A stretch of DNA of 64,000 nt from Alloprevotella tannerae ATCC 51259 (lineage in GTDB: Bacteria > Bacteroidota > Bacteroidia > Bacteroidales > Bacteroidaceae): NCBI RefSeq assembly GCF_000159995.1, contig NZ_GG700643.1, positions 548,511 through 612,510 of the forward strand. The letters run 5' to 3'. Each line of letters begins with the position of its first letter. The stretch's first letter is position 1. This document shows positions 42,434 through 51,782 of the stretch, in pieces. A model generated the notes under the pieces. That model was not told where the DNA came from. It saw only the letters and a list, made by a program, of their open reading frames with translations, and did not search any database. The position numbers and the translations under genes were made by a program.

Positions 42434-43488
42434 TGGGCTTGCGCGATTTTAAGTATCACGTCAGCCACCTCACGATTCTGCTTGGCGCGACCAAGCGTTA
42501 TGCGGAGGTGCGTTTCCAGTCCCGGCTCGTTCATAAACTTCACTTTGTAGTGCGCTTGTGCGAAAGCGCGCTGCAGCGCGTCCTTTAAGGCCGGCGGATA
42601 TTTGATCAAGATGAAGTTAGCCACCGATCGATAGACCTTAAAACCCGGCAATCGGCCGATTTCCTCCTTATACATACGTCGCGCATCGTTCATAACGGCC
42701 GCCACGTGTCGATAATGTTCTTCCGAGTGCAAGGCAGCCACGGCGATGTCCTCAGCCAGCCGATCGTAGCCCAAATATTTGTTCGCATAACGGCAGAATT
42801 TCTCCATCTCTTCCGAGCGCCCCACGAAGGCGAAGCCCATCCGCAAGCCCGGCAAGCCGTAAAATTTCGAGAGCGTCCTACAGAAAATCATGTTCGGATA
42901 TCGGCCTACGAGTCGTGCGATATAGCTTACGTCGTCCGTCACGAAAGAAGCGTAAGCCTCATCTACCAAAATAATCGTATCAGTCGGCGTAAATTGCCCC
43001 AATCGATCCAATTCATCGGGCGTCAGTCCGTTTCCGGTCGGATTATTGGGCGAAGCCACGAGCACCACTTTCGGCTGATGCTCCTCAATGCTGCGGCGCA
43101 GTGCTTCGAAGTCGTAAGCGAAACCATCTTCCTCCTCATTGACGGAATATTGCAGTGTGCGCCCGTTGACCTCATCCGCGATCGACTGATAATACCACCA
43201 AGAATATTGCGGAATGAGCATCGTGTTACGCCCCGGCGTTTCGGTCAGAAAGAAGTGCACAGCCTGCTTCAAAATGTCTTCGGCCCCATAGCCCAAGACG
43301 ACCTGCGATTCGTCCACACCATAATCTTCAGCGAGCGCAATCGAGAAAATGCTTTTCTTCCCTTCATCGTAAAGTCGCGTGTAGAAGCACAGTTTGTTGA
43401 CGTCGAAGTCTTTAAGGGCTTTGACTACTTCCGGAGAAGGCTCGAAGTTAAACTCATTTCGATCTAAGTAATTTATATCGTCAGCCAT
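42430..43488 (-). CDS. Aminotransferase, class I/II (histidinol-phosphate aminotransferase-like)
   Basis: A 352-residue PLP enzyme. Visible motifs are VLGYGAEDILKQAVHFFL, VVLVASPNNPTGNGLTPDEL with the N-P-T-G loop, IILVDEAYASFV with the PLP-binding aspartate, FCRTLSKFYGLPGLRMGFAF with the Schiff-base lysine, and HLRITLGRAKQN with the C-terminal arginine. It is HisC-like in sequence, but no his genes are nearby and it is coupled to a LicC-like cytidylyltransferase. Fused or paired aminotransferase and PntC-type enzymes make CMP-activated amino head groups. An aminated head-group donor is therefore my preferred but unproven role. Confidence 0.8.
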   Translation of the reverse strand: MADDINYLDRNEFNFEPSPEVVKALKDFDVNKLCFYTRLYDEGKKSIFSIALAEDYGVDESQVVLGYGAEDILKQAVHFFLTETPGRNTMLIPQYSWWYYQSIADEVNGRTLQYSVNEEEDGFAYDFEALRRSIEEHQPKVVLVASPNNPTGNGLTPDELDRLGQFTPTDTIILVDEAYASFVTDDVSYIARLVGRYPNMIFCRTLSKFYGLPGLRMGFAFVGRSEEMEKFCRYANKYLGYDRLAEDIAVAALHSEEHYRHVAAVMNDARRMYKEEIGRLPGFKVYRSVANFILIKYPPALKDALQRAFAQAHYKVKFMNEPGLETHLRITLGRAKQNREVADVILKIAQAQ

Positions 43489-43510
43489 ATTTCTATCACA
43501 TTTATGCCGA

Positions 43511-43518
43511 CAAAGTTA
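43511..43518 (-). promoter_or_regulatory. -7 box TAACTTTG of the aminotransferase operon
   Basis: Minus strand TAACTTTG lies 22 bases before the start codon and fits TAnnTTTG. The remaining gap to 43841 shows no gene. Confidence 0.5.
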
Positions 43519-43841
43519 CATAAAAAGCCGCAGGGGCGGGGGTGATGCTTGCGAAAATCCTTCTGTATCAGCAAAAACATACTGCTCCGCATCGGTAACG
43601 GGCGAAAAACGAACGCGGAGAAATCACTATCCGGCTTAAAATGCCCTAAGTCTCTGACGGCGATGGCTTATTCTTGTGACAACAAGCGACGACGCTACGT
43701 TTTACATCGAAAAAGCGGGACAAAACAAGGGGTAAGCCGAAGCCTACGTTGCAAAAATGATACATAGACTTTGAATTTCTTGTGCGCTACTGCTAAAATT
43801 AGCGCTTCAAACAAAAGAGCTAACATTTTTCAGACCTAAAA

Positions 43842-43873
43842 TTTGCATTCGTTTAGATTTATTTTTATTTTTG
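43842..43873 (+). promoter_or_regulatory. Consensus promoter of the small lipoprotein gene
   Basis: TTTG (43842-43845), 20 bases and TATTTTTG (43866-43873) match the Bacteroidetes -33/-7 consensus closely. The start codon is 21 bases further on. Confidence 0.75.
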
Positions 43874-43894
43874 CATTTACAAACTTGCATCATC

Positions 43895-44257
43895 ATGGGT
43901 ACAATTATAAAAAAATATAGCCAACTATTGCTGTTGGCAGCCTGCTTTACACTCTTTTCAGGTTGTGATTTTAAGCCCGCAACGGCGTCCTTGGAAGACA
44001 CTGTGTGGGAGCACGAATTTTCACAAGAAGATCAAGATCCCAAAAGCATTAAAAAAGCCGTACTTTACTTTAAAAATCAAACGCTTACCTACTATGCACT
44101 GAGCGCTGACGGCCGTAAAAAACACCTCATAGCCTCATATCCGTACACGCTCGAAGAGCATCTGCTCACCGCCGGCAATCAGCACGCCATCGTGGGTGGA
44201 TATTCCTTTTACTTCAATGAGATGTTGTTTATTAAAACCAACAAAACGAAGTTTTAG
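43895..44257 (+). CDS. Small lipoprotein of unknown function
   Basis: A 120-residue lipoprotein. The signal MGTIIKKYSQLLLLAACFTL leads to the lipobox FSGC. The mature part, WEHEFSQEDQDPKSIKKAVL then YFKNQTLTYYALSADGRKKH, alternates strands in the manner of small lipocalin-like or META-like Bacteroidales lipoproteins. No family can be assigned. ATG 43895 is chosen because the upstream ATG (43871) falls inside the promoter. Acidic residues directly after the cysteine (CDF) may influence membrane placement. Confidence 0.75.
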   Translation: MGTIIKKYSQLLLLAACFTLFSGCDFKPATASLEDTVWEHEFSQEDQDPKSIKKAVLYFKNQTLTYYALSADGRKKHLIASYPYTLEEHLLTAGNQHAIVGGYSFYFNEMLFIKTNKTKF

Positions 44258-44437
44258 ATAGGGCCATCAGCAGGCCTATATCTTTTCACGTTTTTTGAGC
44301 TTTCTATTTTTACATTTTTTAGTGATACGCTGCGAGGTGCACCACTTTTTTTGGCTGCTCGCCCTACGACTTAAGCGCAAGCAGAACCAACATTTTGACA
44401 AACAAAGCTTGACCAATAAGCGCCGCCGCCTGCCCTT
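44258..44437. other. Intergenic, no gene seen
   Basis: Only short frames without motifs; leads into array C. Confidence 0.4.
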
Positions 44438-44532
44438 TTTGGTGTACGCTCACGAGCGTAGACCTTTTTCATCGTGAGCGCACGGTCTTTTCATCACGAG
44501 CGTACATCTTTTTTCTCGTGAGCGCAAACGCC
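44438..44532. repeat. Short-unit array C: four units, 21-23 bp each
   Basis: Four units with cores GCTCACGAGCGTAGACC, ATCGTGAGCGCACGGTC, ATCACGAGCGTACATC and CTCGTGAGCGCAAACG, joined by T4-T6 runs. The variable dinucleotide alternates AC, GT, AC, GT. TACGCTCACGAG at the start is the near-exact reverse complement of CTCGTGAGCGCA at the end (11 of 12). Same family as arrays A and B. Confidence 0.8.
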
Positions 44533-44761
44533 CCAAGCGAGGACGAAGCCGCACGAAGGGCAAGCTCGGGGCGCAGAAAGCAAGCAGGCGGCGGGCGGCC
44601 ATGCGCGGGACGGCTTTTTCTCTACGTCGGTCGTGGCGGCAAGGCTGCCTAAGGGCGGTCGCGAGCGGAAGGGTCGCCTATACAAAGGGCACGGAGGCCA
44701 ACGAAAGGCAGGGCTTGCCGCGGCGTGATGGCGCGGCATAAAGCCAAAGGGGCGCATACGC
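44533..44761. other. GC-rich intergenic stretch, no gene
   Basis: A minus-strand frame (44494-44757) exists but is proline/arginine/alanine-rich with no motif and overlaps array C, so it is not called. Confidence 0.4.
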
Positions 44762-44800
44762 TTAACCGCCGCAAAGCTTGTGAGGCCTTGCAGCGGTTAA
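44762..44800 (-). terminator. Hairpin downstream of the large adhesin gene
   Basis: TTAACCGC and GCGGTTAA form an 8-bp stem extended past one mismatch by GCAA/TTGC. It ends 28 bases past the stop codon. No T run follows, so terminator function is only probable. Confidence 0.5.
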
Positions 44801-44827
44801 AGGGTTCAGATATAGCGCCGACTGCGC

Positions 44828-47800
44828 TTATTTGATGACAACTTTCTTGCCGTTAATCACATACACGCCGCGCGGGAGTTGGGAGCGCGCTGCATCGACA
44901 CGCTTACCGTGAACGTCATAGACAATCGGCGTATGCGCGGGCGAAGCATTGGGCGCAATCAAGGCCGTGACGACGTCGAGCACTATGGGCAACGATTCAG
45001 AAGCATCGGCATATACAGCCGTCACACTGTACGTGTGTTGCCCGTCGGCCTTCGCTTGCGTATCGGTATAGCCCGGTTGTTCGGCTGCGCCCAAGTATTG
45101 ACCGTCGCAATATACGCGATAGCCCGTAGGCGTATTGCCGCCCTCATACGTAATGTCGTCGATCATAAACAAGAATGCCTGATCAGCGCTCGTCGTATGG
45201 CGAATGGCGAAATAATTCGTACCCTCGGGCAGGTCTACATTGATCTCTGTCCAATTGCCGCTTGACTGCGTGTAAATATCGCCAATGAGTTGGAAACTCT
45301 CCTGCGCCTTATCGGTTGAGGAAACCAGCACTTGGAACTCTTCATTTCCGAAGTCCTTGCCGGCATAGTTGTTGACGTAGAAACGAATCTTTTGCGCTTT
45401 GCCTGAAAGCGGCGGACTGATGAGCCAGTTGTCAGCCTTTACGTAAGTCTTTCCCGTCTGATCCGTCTGATAAACGGCTACGAGTGCCTTCGTACCGGAA
45501 TGGGGGTCAAGGCCTTGGCCGGATCCGTAAAGATCTCCGGGCTGCCAATTCATAAAAGCAAACTGCTCTTGCTGGTGCGGATAGCGCGAGTTTTTAGAAA
45601 GCGGGCAGGCGTAGCCCTTATCCGCATCGATCGTGGACCAACGGCCAAAGCTTGTGCCCCAGGGTTCATAGGCTTCAAAGTCGTCGGTCAGCGTAACGTA
45701 TTCTACAGGGGGCGCGGCCCAATCTAATTCGACCTTTGCGGCATCTTTATATTTGAGTACAAGATCGCGCGGCGTGGGCACGTTGCCCTGAATAGCCTGC
45801 ACCTCGGCGCGGGCTTCGTTGTTGGCTGCCAAAGCATCGCCATCAGCCACGACTTCAGCCACTACGGACAGGGTCGTGGCAGCATCGAGCGACGTCGTCC
45901 GATAATTGACCGGAATTGTCGCCTCCTTGAAGCGCGCGAGTCCGCCCTCAACGGCTTGTTCCAAAACTTGCTTACCGTTGATCTGCACCTTCACCTGCAC
46001 TTTGGGGAGATCCTGCAAACCTTTGTTGGCCACCTTGAGCGAAAGTGGCAGGTCTTGGCCCTTCAATACCGACTTGGGCGCCGTGAGCGTGATCTCCGCA
46101 TCCTTGGCAACAGGTTCGGCGAGGTTGATATTGTCGACGTAGAGCGGCGTTTCTTTCATCGAAGCCGTAGCAATGGCCGCAAAGTGCACAAAGATGTATT
46201 CTTCCTGCAAATATTCTTGTGGTATGTCGATCTCTTCCGTATGCCATTCGGCCTGACTCACACCGGCTTGCGTATAATCAAAGCTGCGAAGGAGCGTTTC
46301 TCCCTTCTGGTTTTTCTTGCGTATGCTGATCTCCAAGCGACCCGGCACTTGCCCAACTTGTTTGTGGTCGAAAATCAGTTTGGGATGGGCTGCACCCTGC
46401 AAAGAAATCTTACCTGTGCTGATCACAGACGAACCTGCGCGATCAGGATTGAAGACGATGCTGCCGCCATCGGCATCTACGGCTTCCTTGCTACTGATTT
46501 CCCAAGCCACGTTGCCATCGGGCGTCTCGAGCGCAATAAGCTGGCCTTCGGTAGAGCTACCTTTGAAACTGTTGTGAAAAGGTAGTGCGTAGGGCTTACC
46601 TACGATGATCGAGCCAACGCCATATCCGCTTTCGCCGGCCTTGTTTTTTGCACTGATGGCCCACTGCGCGTAGCGCTGGTTGCCTTCGGCGGTCTTCTGA
46701 TCGGGCACGACGTACTTCGTCTTGCCGCCCGTTACGGTTGCGATCAGATCTCCGCGATAGCCGCCGTCGCGTACATTATATATATTGTAGGTCACTTCTT
46801 CAGGAATGACGAGTCCGCCGTTCGCACCGCCGACTGCGGGCCAAGAGAGGCGCACGGCGTTAGTCAAATCCTCGGCAGCGATGACGGGCGTGGCGGGTTG
46901 GTCCTGACCCACGTAGATGTTCTTGGTCGCCGTAGCGCCGGCACCATCGGCATTAAAGGCAATGACGGTGTAGACGTTGTCGCCGGTCGTCGCCCGATTG
47001 TCCGTAGCAGTCAGCGAAGCGCCTGGCGCAGGTTGCGTAAAGGCCTTGACGAGTCGGAGCCCATTGCGCACTTCGATACGCTCGATATTACTAAGCGCCG
47101 TCCCATCTACCTTCAACTTCGGCGCGTCGAAAGTGAGCGTCGTGAGGAGTTTGCCGGACGGATCCGCCTTGCCCTTTAAGTTTTCTGCGGCTGCGGGCGC
47201 TGCAGCAGCAACGGGCGCGGCAATGCTTACAGAGTCGATGTGCAGATAATAGCCGCCAGCATCGGACAATGCGTGGAAGCCGATGTAATACGTGCCGTCG
47301 GCCTGCGGATGAAGCTCGTTGGTGAACGTTTGATACTCATCTGTGCTCACCTCCGTCGGGTTTAAGATCACCTTCGTGAGGCCTGCGGGGTTGGGCGCTT
47401 GCCCCCATTTTACCTCAAAGCGCTCGGTATAATCCGTACCGTTGGATTTGGCTTTGAATTGGAAGGTATAAACCGTGCCTGCCCGCAAGCGGAGCGGCGG
47501 AAGGAGCAACCAGTCGTCGGCTTTTTCCGTATCGCTCCAATGATAACGATAGGCCGTCTGTTCGGTATAAGGATCTTTGTCCCAAGCCCAAGAAGCTTGG
47601 TCGTTGTTATTGTCGATAACGGTGTATAATTCTGCATCGGCCGCATTGGCAAACTCATCGAAGAAGGGCGGCTCTATGGGCGAGCCGACTACAGCGTTGT
47701 TGCTGTTTGTCCACGTCGTAACCTGCGATTGATTATGTGCTCTCACGGCGTAGCGATAGCCCATCAGCGGGCCTTCGGGCAAGACTTCCGCAAAGTGAAC

Positions 47801-49288
47801 ATCGGAGATACCGTTGGCCACTTGCGTCGTGTCTGTTCCGGTAATGCGGATCAAGTCGTAAGTAAGCGCACCGAGGAAGCCGCCGTGCTCAGTGGCGGTC
47901 GGCGCCGTCCAAGTTAAGTCGGCGCGACGCGCAGCATCGACATTCAACGTCAGTTTTTCGATGGGCTTCGGCGTATCATAGCCGACATAGGCCAAAAGGC
48001 GCGCCTTCGGACTCGCTCCCGCAGCATTCGTAAGCGTAACGACGAAGGTGTTCATTCCCTCGCGAGCTTGCACCGGCACGACAGCGCTGCTACCGGCATT
48101 GACTTTGCCCGTCAGCGGCGCGGCGTCGTTGACATAAACATTATAGGAAAGTTCGCCACTTAACGCACTACCGCCGTAAGTTGTTGTAGGCGCGGTGAAG
48201 GAAAGTTGGCCCGCCGTGGCTGCCGCTGCGAATTGCGCGTGCAAATCTGTGGCCGCGCTCGGCGCATCATCGGCCGCTTTGGGCTTAGGCACGACCATAC
48301 CGGTCACCGTAACCTCATTGCCGATACTACCCAGCAGCGTGGCTTGTCCGTTGTCGAGACTGACTTTGTATAAGTCCGTATGGTGCTCGCCATTGGTCGA
48401 AGCCCAGTAGAACGTATTATCTTTCGGATCGATCTCGCCGCATTGCGAGCGCACTTTTCCGTCAGCATCGGCCAAGGAAACACCCGTCGGGCCGACCAAG
48501 GTTTCTTTTCCGTTCGTGCGATTTATGGCATAGAGGTTGCCATCCGTAGCGACGCCGTAAGCCTTTCCGTCTTTGTCGATGCCGAGCGCAATATAAATGT
48601 GCTCAACGGGGGCAATGCTGGTGCGGGTCAGCGTGAGGTAATCTATAACGCCCCATTCGTAGCCCGTGCCGTCCTTACGCAGAAATGCGCCAAAGACTTC
48701 GCCGGTCTTCGGATCAGTGGCGGTTTCTTGGGCAATCAGGGAAATGTCTTCTAATTGATGAGGGGGAATGTCCAAGGCCCAAGTTTCGATGTCAAAGGCA
48801 TAATGATAGACCATAATAATGCCCATATCGGCGTAACTAAGGTCGTAGAAAATGCCGTGCATACGGCCATCGACAATGGCTGCACCGCCATTAAAGGAGG
48901 CTTTACTATAGGCGGCCAACCGAGAGAAATGGACGTTGGTAGCCGGACTAAAGGCATAGATACCTTTATATTGGTCGGAAACAACATTCGCCCAAAGTTC
49001 GGTACCGGCGGCTGCACCTAAGAGTTGGCGCAATATGGGTTTTTGCAAGGACCGGGGCGTAGGGTTCATCGGGCGCAACTTACTTTCAGCCGGCGAAGGC
49101 GCGGGAAGGGTGCGGATAGCCGCAGCGGGTCGCCGGAGGCCTTGTGAGGCGACAAAGGGAATACGCAAAACGTTGGTGCGCAAAAGCGGCAAGCGCTGTG
49201 AAAGCTTTGTCGGCGACTGCGCGAAGATGGGCAAGCTACCGGCAAAAGCCAAGCAACTCACCAGAAAATGGGCAAATCGTAAATGCAT
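44828..49288 (-). CDS. Large secreted multidomain adhesin with choice-of-anchor J (cleaved adhesin) and Fn3 domains
   Basis: A 1486-residue exported protein. ATG 49288 gives the signal peptide MHLRFAHFLVSCLAFAGSLP then IFAQ; the frame extends to 49384 without a better start. Roughly residues 100-330 look like a beta-propeller (YKGIYAFSPATNVHFSRLAA, YLTLTRTSIAPVEHIYIALG). Then come Fn3-like repeats. Choice-of-anchor J/cleaved-adhesin domains include FFDEFANAADAELYTVIDNN, DDWLLLPPLRLRAGTVYTFQ and DDFEAYEPWGTSFGRWSTID with DNWLISPPLSGKAQKIRFYV. A CARDB-like segment reads VLKGQDLPLSLKVANKGLQD. The end LPRGVYVINGKKVVIK is a sorting-type tail. Such proteins bind host matrix or heme in Porphyromonas; the ligand here is unknown. 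Confidence 0.85.
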   Translation of the reverse strand: MHLRFAHFLVSCLAFAGSLPIFAQSPTKLSQRLPLLRTNVLRIPFVASQGLRRPAAAIRTLPAPSPAESKLRPMNPTPRSLQKPILRQLLGAAAGTELWANVVSDQYKGIYAFSPATNVHFSRLAAYSKASFNGGAAIVDGRMHGIFYDLSYADMGIIMVYHYAFDIETWALDIPPHQLEDISLIAQETATDPKTGEVFGAFLRKDGTGYEWGVIDYLTLTRTSIAPVEHIYIALGIDKDGKAYGVATDGNLYAINRTNGKETLVGPTGVSLADADGKVRSQCGEIDPKDNTFYWASTNGEHHTDLYKVSLDNGQATLLGSIGNEVTVTGMVVPKPKAADDAPSAATDLHAQFAAAATAGQLSFTAPTTTYGGSALSGELSYNVYVNDAAPLTGKVNAGSSAVVPVQAREGMNTFVVTLTNAAGASPKARLLAYVGYDTPKPIEKLTLNVDAARRADLTWTAPTATEHGGFLGALTYDLIRITGTDTTQVANGISDVHFAEVLPEGPLMGYRYAVRAHNQSQVTTWTNSNNAVVGSPIEPPFFDEFANAADAELYTVIDNNNDQASWAWDKDPYTEQTAYRYHWSDTEKADDWLLLPPLRLRAGTVYTFQFKAKSNGTDYTERFEVKWGQAPNPAGLTKVILNPTEVSTDEYQTFTNELHPQADGTYYIGFHALSDAGGYYLHIDSVSIAAPVAAAAPAAAENLKGKADPSGKLLTTLTFDAPKLKVDGTALSNIERIEVRNGLRLVKAFTQPAPGASLTATDNRATTGDNVYTVIAFNADGAGATATKNIYVGQDQPATPVIAAEDLTNAVRLSWPAVGGANGGLVIPEEVTYNIYNVRDGGYRGDLIATVTGGKTKYVVPDQKTAEGNQRYAQWAISAKNKAGESGYGVGSIIVGKPYALPFHNSFKGSSTEGQLIALETPDGNVAWEISSKEAVDADGGSIVFNPDRAGSSVISTGKISLQGAAHPKLIFDHKQVGQVPGRLEISIRKKNQKGETLLRSFDYTQAGVSQAEWHTEEIDIPQEYLQEEYIFVHFAAIATASMKETPLYVDNINLAEPVAKDAEITLTAPKSVLKGQDLPLSLKVANKGLQDLPKVQVKVQINGKQVLEQAVEGGLARFKEATIPVNYRTTSLDAATTLSVVAEVVADGDALAANNEARAEVQAIQGNVPTPRDLVLKYKDAAKVELDWAAPPVEYVTLTDDFEAYEPWGTSFGRWSTIDADKGYACPLSKNSRYPHQQEQFAFMNWQPGDLYGSGQGLDPHSGTKALVAVYQTDQTGKTYVKADNWLISPPLSGKAQKIRFYVNNYAGKDFGNEEFQVLVSSTDKAQESFQLIGDIYTQSSGNWTEINVDLPEGTNYFAIRHTTSADQAFLFMIDDITYEGGNTPTGYRVYCDGQYLGAAEQPGYTDTQAKADGQHTYSVTAVYADASESLPIVLDVVTALIAPNASPAHTPIVYDVHGKRVDAARSQLPRGVYVINGKKVVIK

Positions 49289-49444
49289 AACGAGTGGCAA
49301 AAGATTTGAACACTGTAGCGCTGAATTAGGTTTAGGCAAAGCGATGTCACACGTGGTTAGTTTTCGGTAGCCATCACAAGGCAAATCGAGGCTAACGCTT
49401 TATCAATGCTACAGTATACCGACATTACGCGCCACGAGATTGGA

Positions 49445-49452
49445 CAAAAGTA
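49445..49452 (-). promoter_or_regulatory. -7 box TACTTTTG of the large adhesin gene
   Basis: Minus strand TACTTTTG fits TAnnTTTG; the leader to ATG 49288 would be about 150 bases and contains no other obvious structure. Confidence 0.45.
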
Positions 49453-49559
49453 CAAATCCTACAAGAAAAACTACGTATTTTGTTGTATTTTTTCGGCTAT
49501 ACTGCCATTTTTTTATGCTTAAGTGCCTTATTTGGCGCGACCGGAGTTCTCTTGATACG

Positions 49560-49590
49560 CTTTGCGGCGGCCTGATGGGCCGCCGCAAAG
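49560..49590 (-). terminator. Palindrome downstream of the 49617-51668 gene pair
   Basis: A 13-bp perfect stem CTTTGCGGCGGCC (49560-49572) with 49578-49590, 27 bases past the stop codon. No T run follows, so the terminator call is moderate. Confidence 0.55.
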
Positions 49591-49616
49591 TAGCAGGAAG
49601 ATGCGTTTGGTTAATT

Positions 49617-50381
49617 TTAAGTCGTGGACACCGACGCCGGATTTGCTGCCGATGCTTTGGCCTTGGCAGAAGATGGGCGGTTGGGCGCAATGGCTACGAC
49701 ATATTCGTCGCTTTGGGTGTCGATAAGCAGCGTATGATAATGCTTCGGTTTCCAAAACTTATCGAGCGCTTCGCACCAACGCGGGACGTAGGCGGCCTCG
49801 TCTAAGGGCGCATCGGAAAGGTTTAGGCCGTAACGCTGTACGCGCTTGAGCCTGGGCATCATCCCCTGAAAGCTATCCAAATCGGCTTTCCAGTCGAACC
49901 GAACGATAACGCGCAATTCTTCCAGCAAGACAAGCAGTCCCTCGCTGCGCAAAGTATCGGGCTTGTCTTTATAGGTGTCCAACATTTCATAATACTCGTC
50001 GGCATATTCGCCCTCCGGCTCGCTTCGGGCGGCATAGAAGGCTTCGGGCGACGCCAAACTATCCTTAACGAGCTGCATCACCTCGGCGTCGTCGCCGGCA
50101 ACGGTCTGCGCCAGTTTGAGCAAGGCGGCCTTGTCTGTGGGCCAATCTACTTTCGTGACCACGGGCTCCGGCTCGGGCTCTTTCTTGGTGATAAAGAGGC
50201 CGGCCCACAAGGGTGAACTGAAAAACAAAGCGCCTATTACGCCGATCGCACCGATGAGCCACGATCCTCGCTGAAACATTATGAAGGCCATCCAGCCCGA
50301 GCCTCCGGCAAAGAGGAGCAGGAGCAGTGCGCCCAAGAAGGCGCTAAACGCATCTTTTATCTTATCATATACTTTAAACAT
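49617..50381 (-). CDS. Membrane-anchored DUF6630-like protein
   Basis: A 254-residue protein with two N-terminal membrane helices (SAFLGALLLLLFAGGSGWMA and GSWLIGAIGVIGALFFSSPL). A cytoplasmic domain follows, with LLVLLEELRVIVRFDWKADL and the tail CEALDKFWKPKHYHTLLIDT and SDEYVVAIAPNRP. The soluble part resembles the uncharacterised DUF6630 family; the assignment is from memory of its FDWK and terminal strand motifs and is tentative. The gene starts 12 bases after the stop of a lipoprotein gene, so the two share a transcript. Function unknown. Confidence 0.65.
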   Translation of the reverse strand: MFKVYDKIKDAFSAFLGALLLLLFAGGSGWMAFIMFQRGSWLIGAIGVIGALFFSSPLWAGLFITKKEPEPEPVVTKVDWPTDKAALLKLAQTVAGDDAEVMQLVKDSLASPEAFYAARSEPEGEYADEYYEMLDTYKDKPDTLRSEGLLVLLEELRVIVRFDWKADLDSFQGMMPRLKRVQRYGLNLSDAPLDEAAYVPRWCEALDKFWKPKHYHTLLIDTQSDEYVVAIAPNRPSSAKAKASAANPASVSTT

Positions 50382-50393
50382 TTGGGTAAAGTG

Positions 50394-51668
50394 TTATTGT
50401 TTATCTGCGGTGTGCACGACCATAGACTTTACGTCGCGCCCCGTTATGCGGCGGATGAGGACATCGTCGATGCACTCTTGAGGACTCCAAATATCTTCCA
50501 TCACGACCTTCTGCCCATCTCGCAGATAGTAGCAGGTGTAAACGTCGAAGTTAAACTCGTCTTTGCCTTTTATATAGAAGGTGGTAGAGAACTCGTAGCG
50601 ATGGCCGTCGATGCTCGTGACGCTGAAATGGTTGCCGGCTCCTTTGACCTGTAAGCCGCTTTGTTGGCAGAAGGATCGCAATTGTGGATAGGTGAAGAAG
50701 ATCGTCTTCTCTGAGCCTTCCTTACGCTCCGAAGAGAAGACGAACATATAGGGCTTTTGACCCGTATCGATAAATAGAAAGCCATCACCTTTATCTTTAA
50801 TGCCAAGCGATGTTTCCAGCGTATCGCGCTCTTGCGGCGTTGCCGACGGCAGGCGCGCTACTTGCTGAAGGTAGTCTTCTGCCCACGCCTGCATGTTTAT
50901 CGCGTTAACGCCGTTGCCTTCGGCGGCCATAAGCTGATAGTAGCTCATCACTTCGTTGTAAAATTGCTGACACACGACCTGCCGATTAATCTGATTATAG
51001 ATCTGAAACTGTATATAATAAGGCCGCTTCTCGCCGGGCTTTGCTATGGTCAGGCCACTCACAAAATTGATGCTATCGCTGTTCGGCAACAAGGCATAAC
51101 AAGGGCCTTGAATATACATACGTAGGAAATAGCGGGTATCGCTCTCTACTATCTCTTCGCTCAAAAACTGCTCGAAGAGGTCAATCAAGTGCTTGGCGCG
51201 CCATACGTCATCGACCGTCTCTAAGTCTATGTAGAGGGGCTTCAGCCAGAATTCTGAGGAAGAAAAGCTATGCCAAAGGCGGCGCGTCGGCGCATCGAGC
51301 GTCCGCAAAGGGCCTTGTTCAAATTCGCGTGATCGACGCAAAACCACGACTTTTTCGAAATTGTCGAAAATGCTTCGTTCTGTCTTCAACATCGGAACGG
51401 GATAACTCTGGATATAGCTGGCCACTTGAAATGTATCTTTTGGATTACCCGATAGGGTAAAGGACCAGATACGCCAATCTCTCACTAAGCTTCGCTTCGT
51501 CGTATATTTGGAAGAAAGCACAATATGCTGGTCGGGATACTTCTTTTTGAGATAGGCCATAACCTCATCGCGCGAATTAAAACCGGGGAAACAACCGCTC
51601 AACAAGCATATGCCTAAAACGACTACCGCCCACAAAAGGATCTTGTGTAGAAATATCTTTATTGTCAT
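50394..51668 (-). CDS. Lipoprotein of unknown family, intact paralogue
   Basis: A 424-residue lipoprotein starting MTIKIFLHKILLWAVVVLGI with lipobox LLSGC. The N-terminal region contains DEVMAYLKKKYPDQHIVLSS, YTTKRSLVRDWRIWSFTLSG and NPKDTFQVASYIQSYPVPML. The centre has EGNGVNAINMQAWAEDYL, and the C-terminal part has FIDTGQKPYMFVFSSERKEG, FFTYPQLRSFCQQSGLQVKG and VLIRRITGRDVKSMVVHTA. I recognise no family. The next gene upstream (51783-53074) is a clear paralogue over its whole length. ATG 51668 is preferred to GTG 51674. It is followed after 12 bases by a membrane DUF6630-like gene. Confidence 0.78.
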   Translation of the reverse strand: MTIKIFLHKILLWAVVVLGICLLSGCFPGFNSRDEVMAYLKKKYPDQHIVLSSKYTTKRSLVRDWRIWSFTLSGNPKDTFQVASYIQSYPVPMLKTERSIFDNFEKVVVLRRSREFEQGPLRTLDAPTRRLWHSFSSSEFWLKPLYIDLETVDDVWRAKHLIDLFEQFLSEEIVESDTRYFLRMYIQGPCYALLPNSDSINFVSGLTIAKPGEKRPYYIQFQIYNQINRQVVCQQFYNEVMSYYQLMAAEGNGVNAINMQAWAEDYLQQVARLPSATPQERDTLETSLGIKDKGDGFLFIDTGQKPYMFVFSSERKEGSEKTIFFTYPQLRSFCQQSGLQVKGAGNHFSVTSIDGHRYEFSTTFYIKGKDEFNFDVYTCYYLRDGQKVVMEDIWSPQECIDDVLIRRITGRDVKSMVVHTADKQ

Positions 51669-51782
51669 CGTCACATAAACTAATGTTATCGTATTTACAC
51701 AGTCGGCATAGCGACCGGCCGCACAGGCGGCAAGAAGGAATCAGCCGGAAGCTTTGAGAGTCAACCAAAGGGTGAAGGCACT

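Noticed and set aside
44494..44757. 87-codon minus frame next to array C
   Set aside because: Proline, arginine and alanine-rich shadow of GC-rich intergenic DNA.
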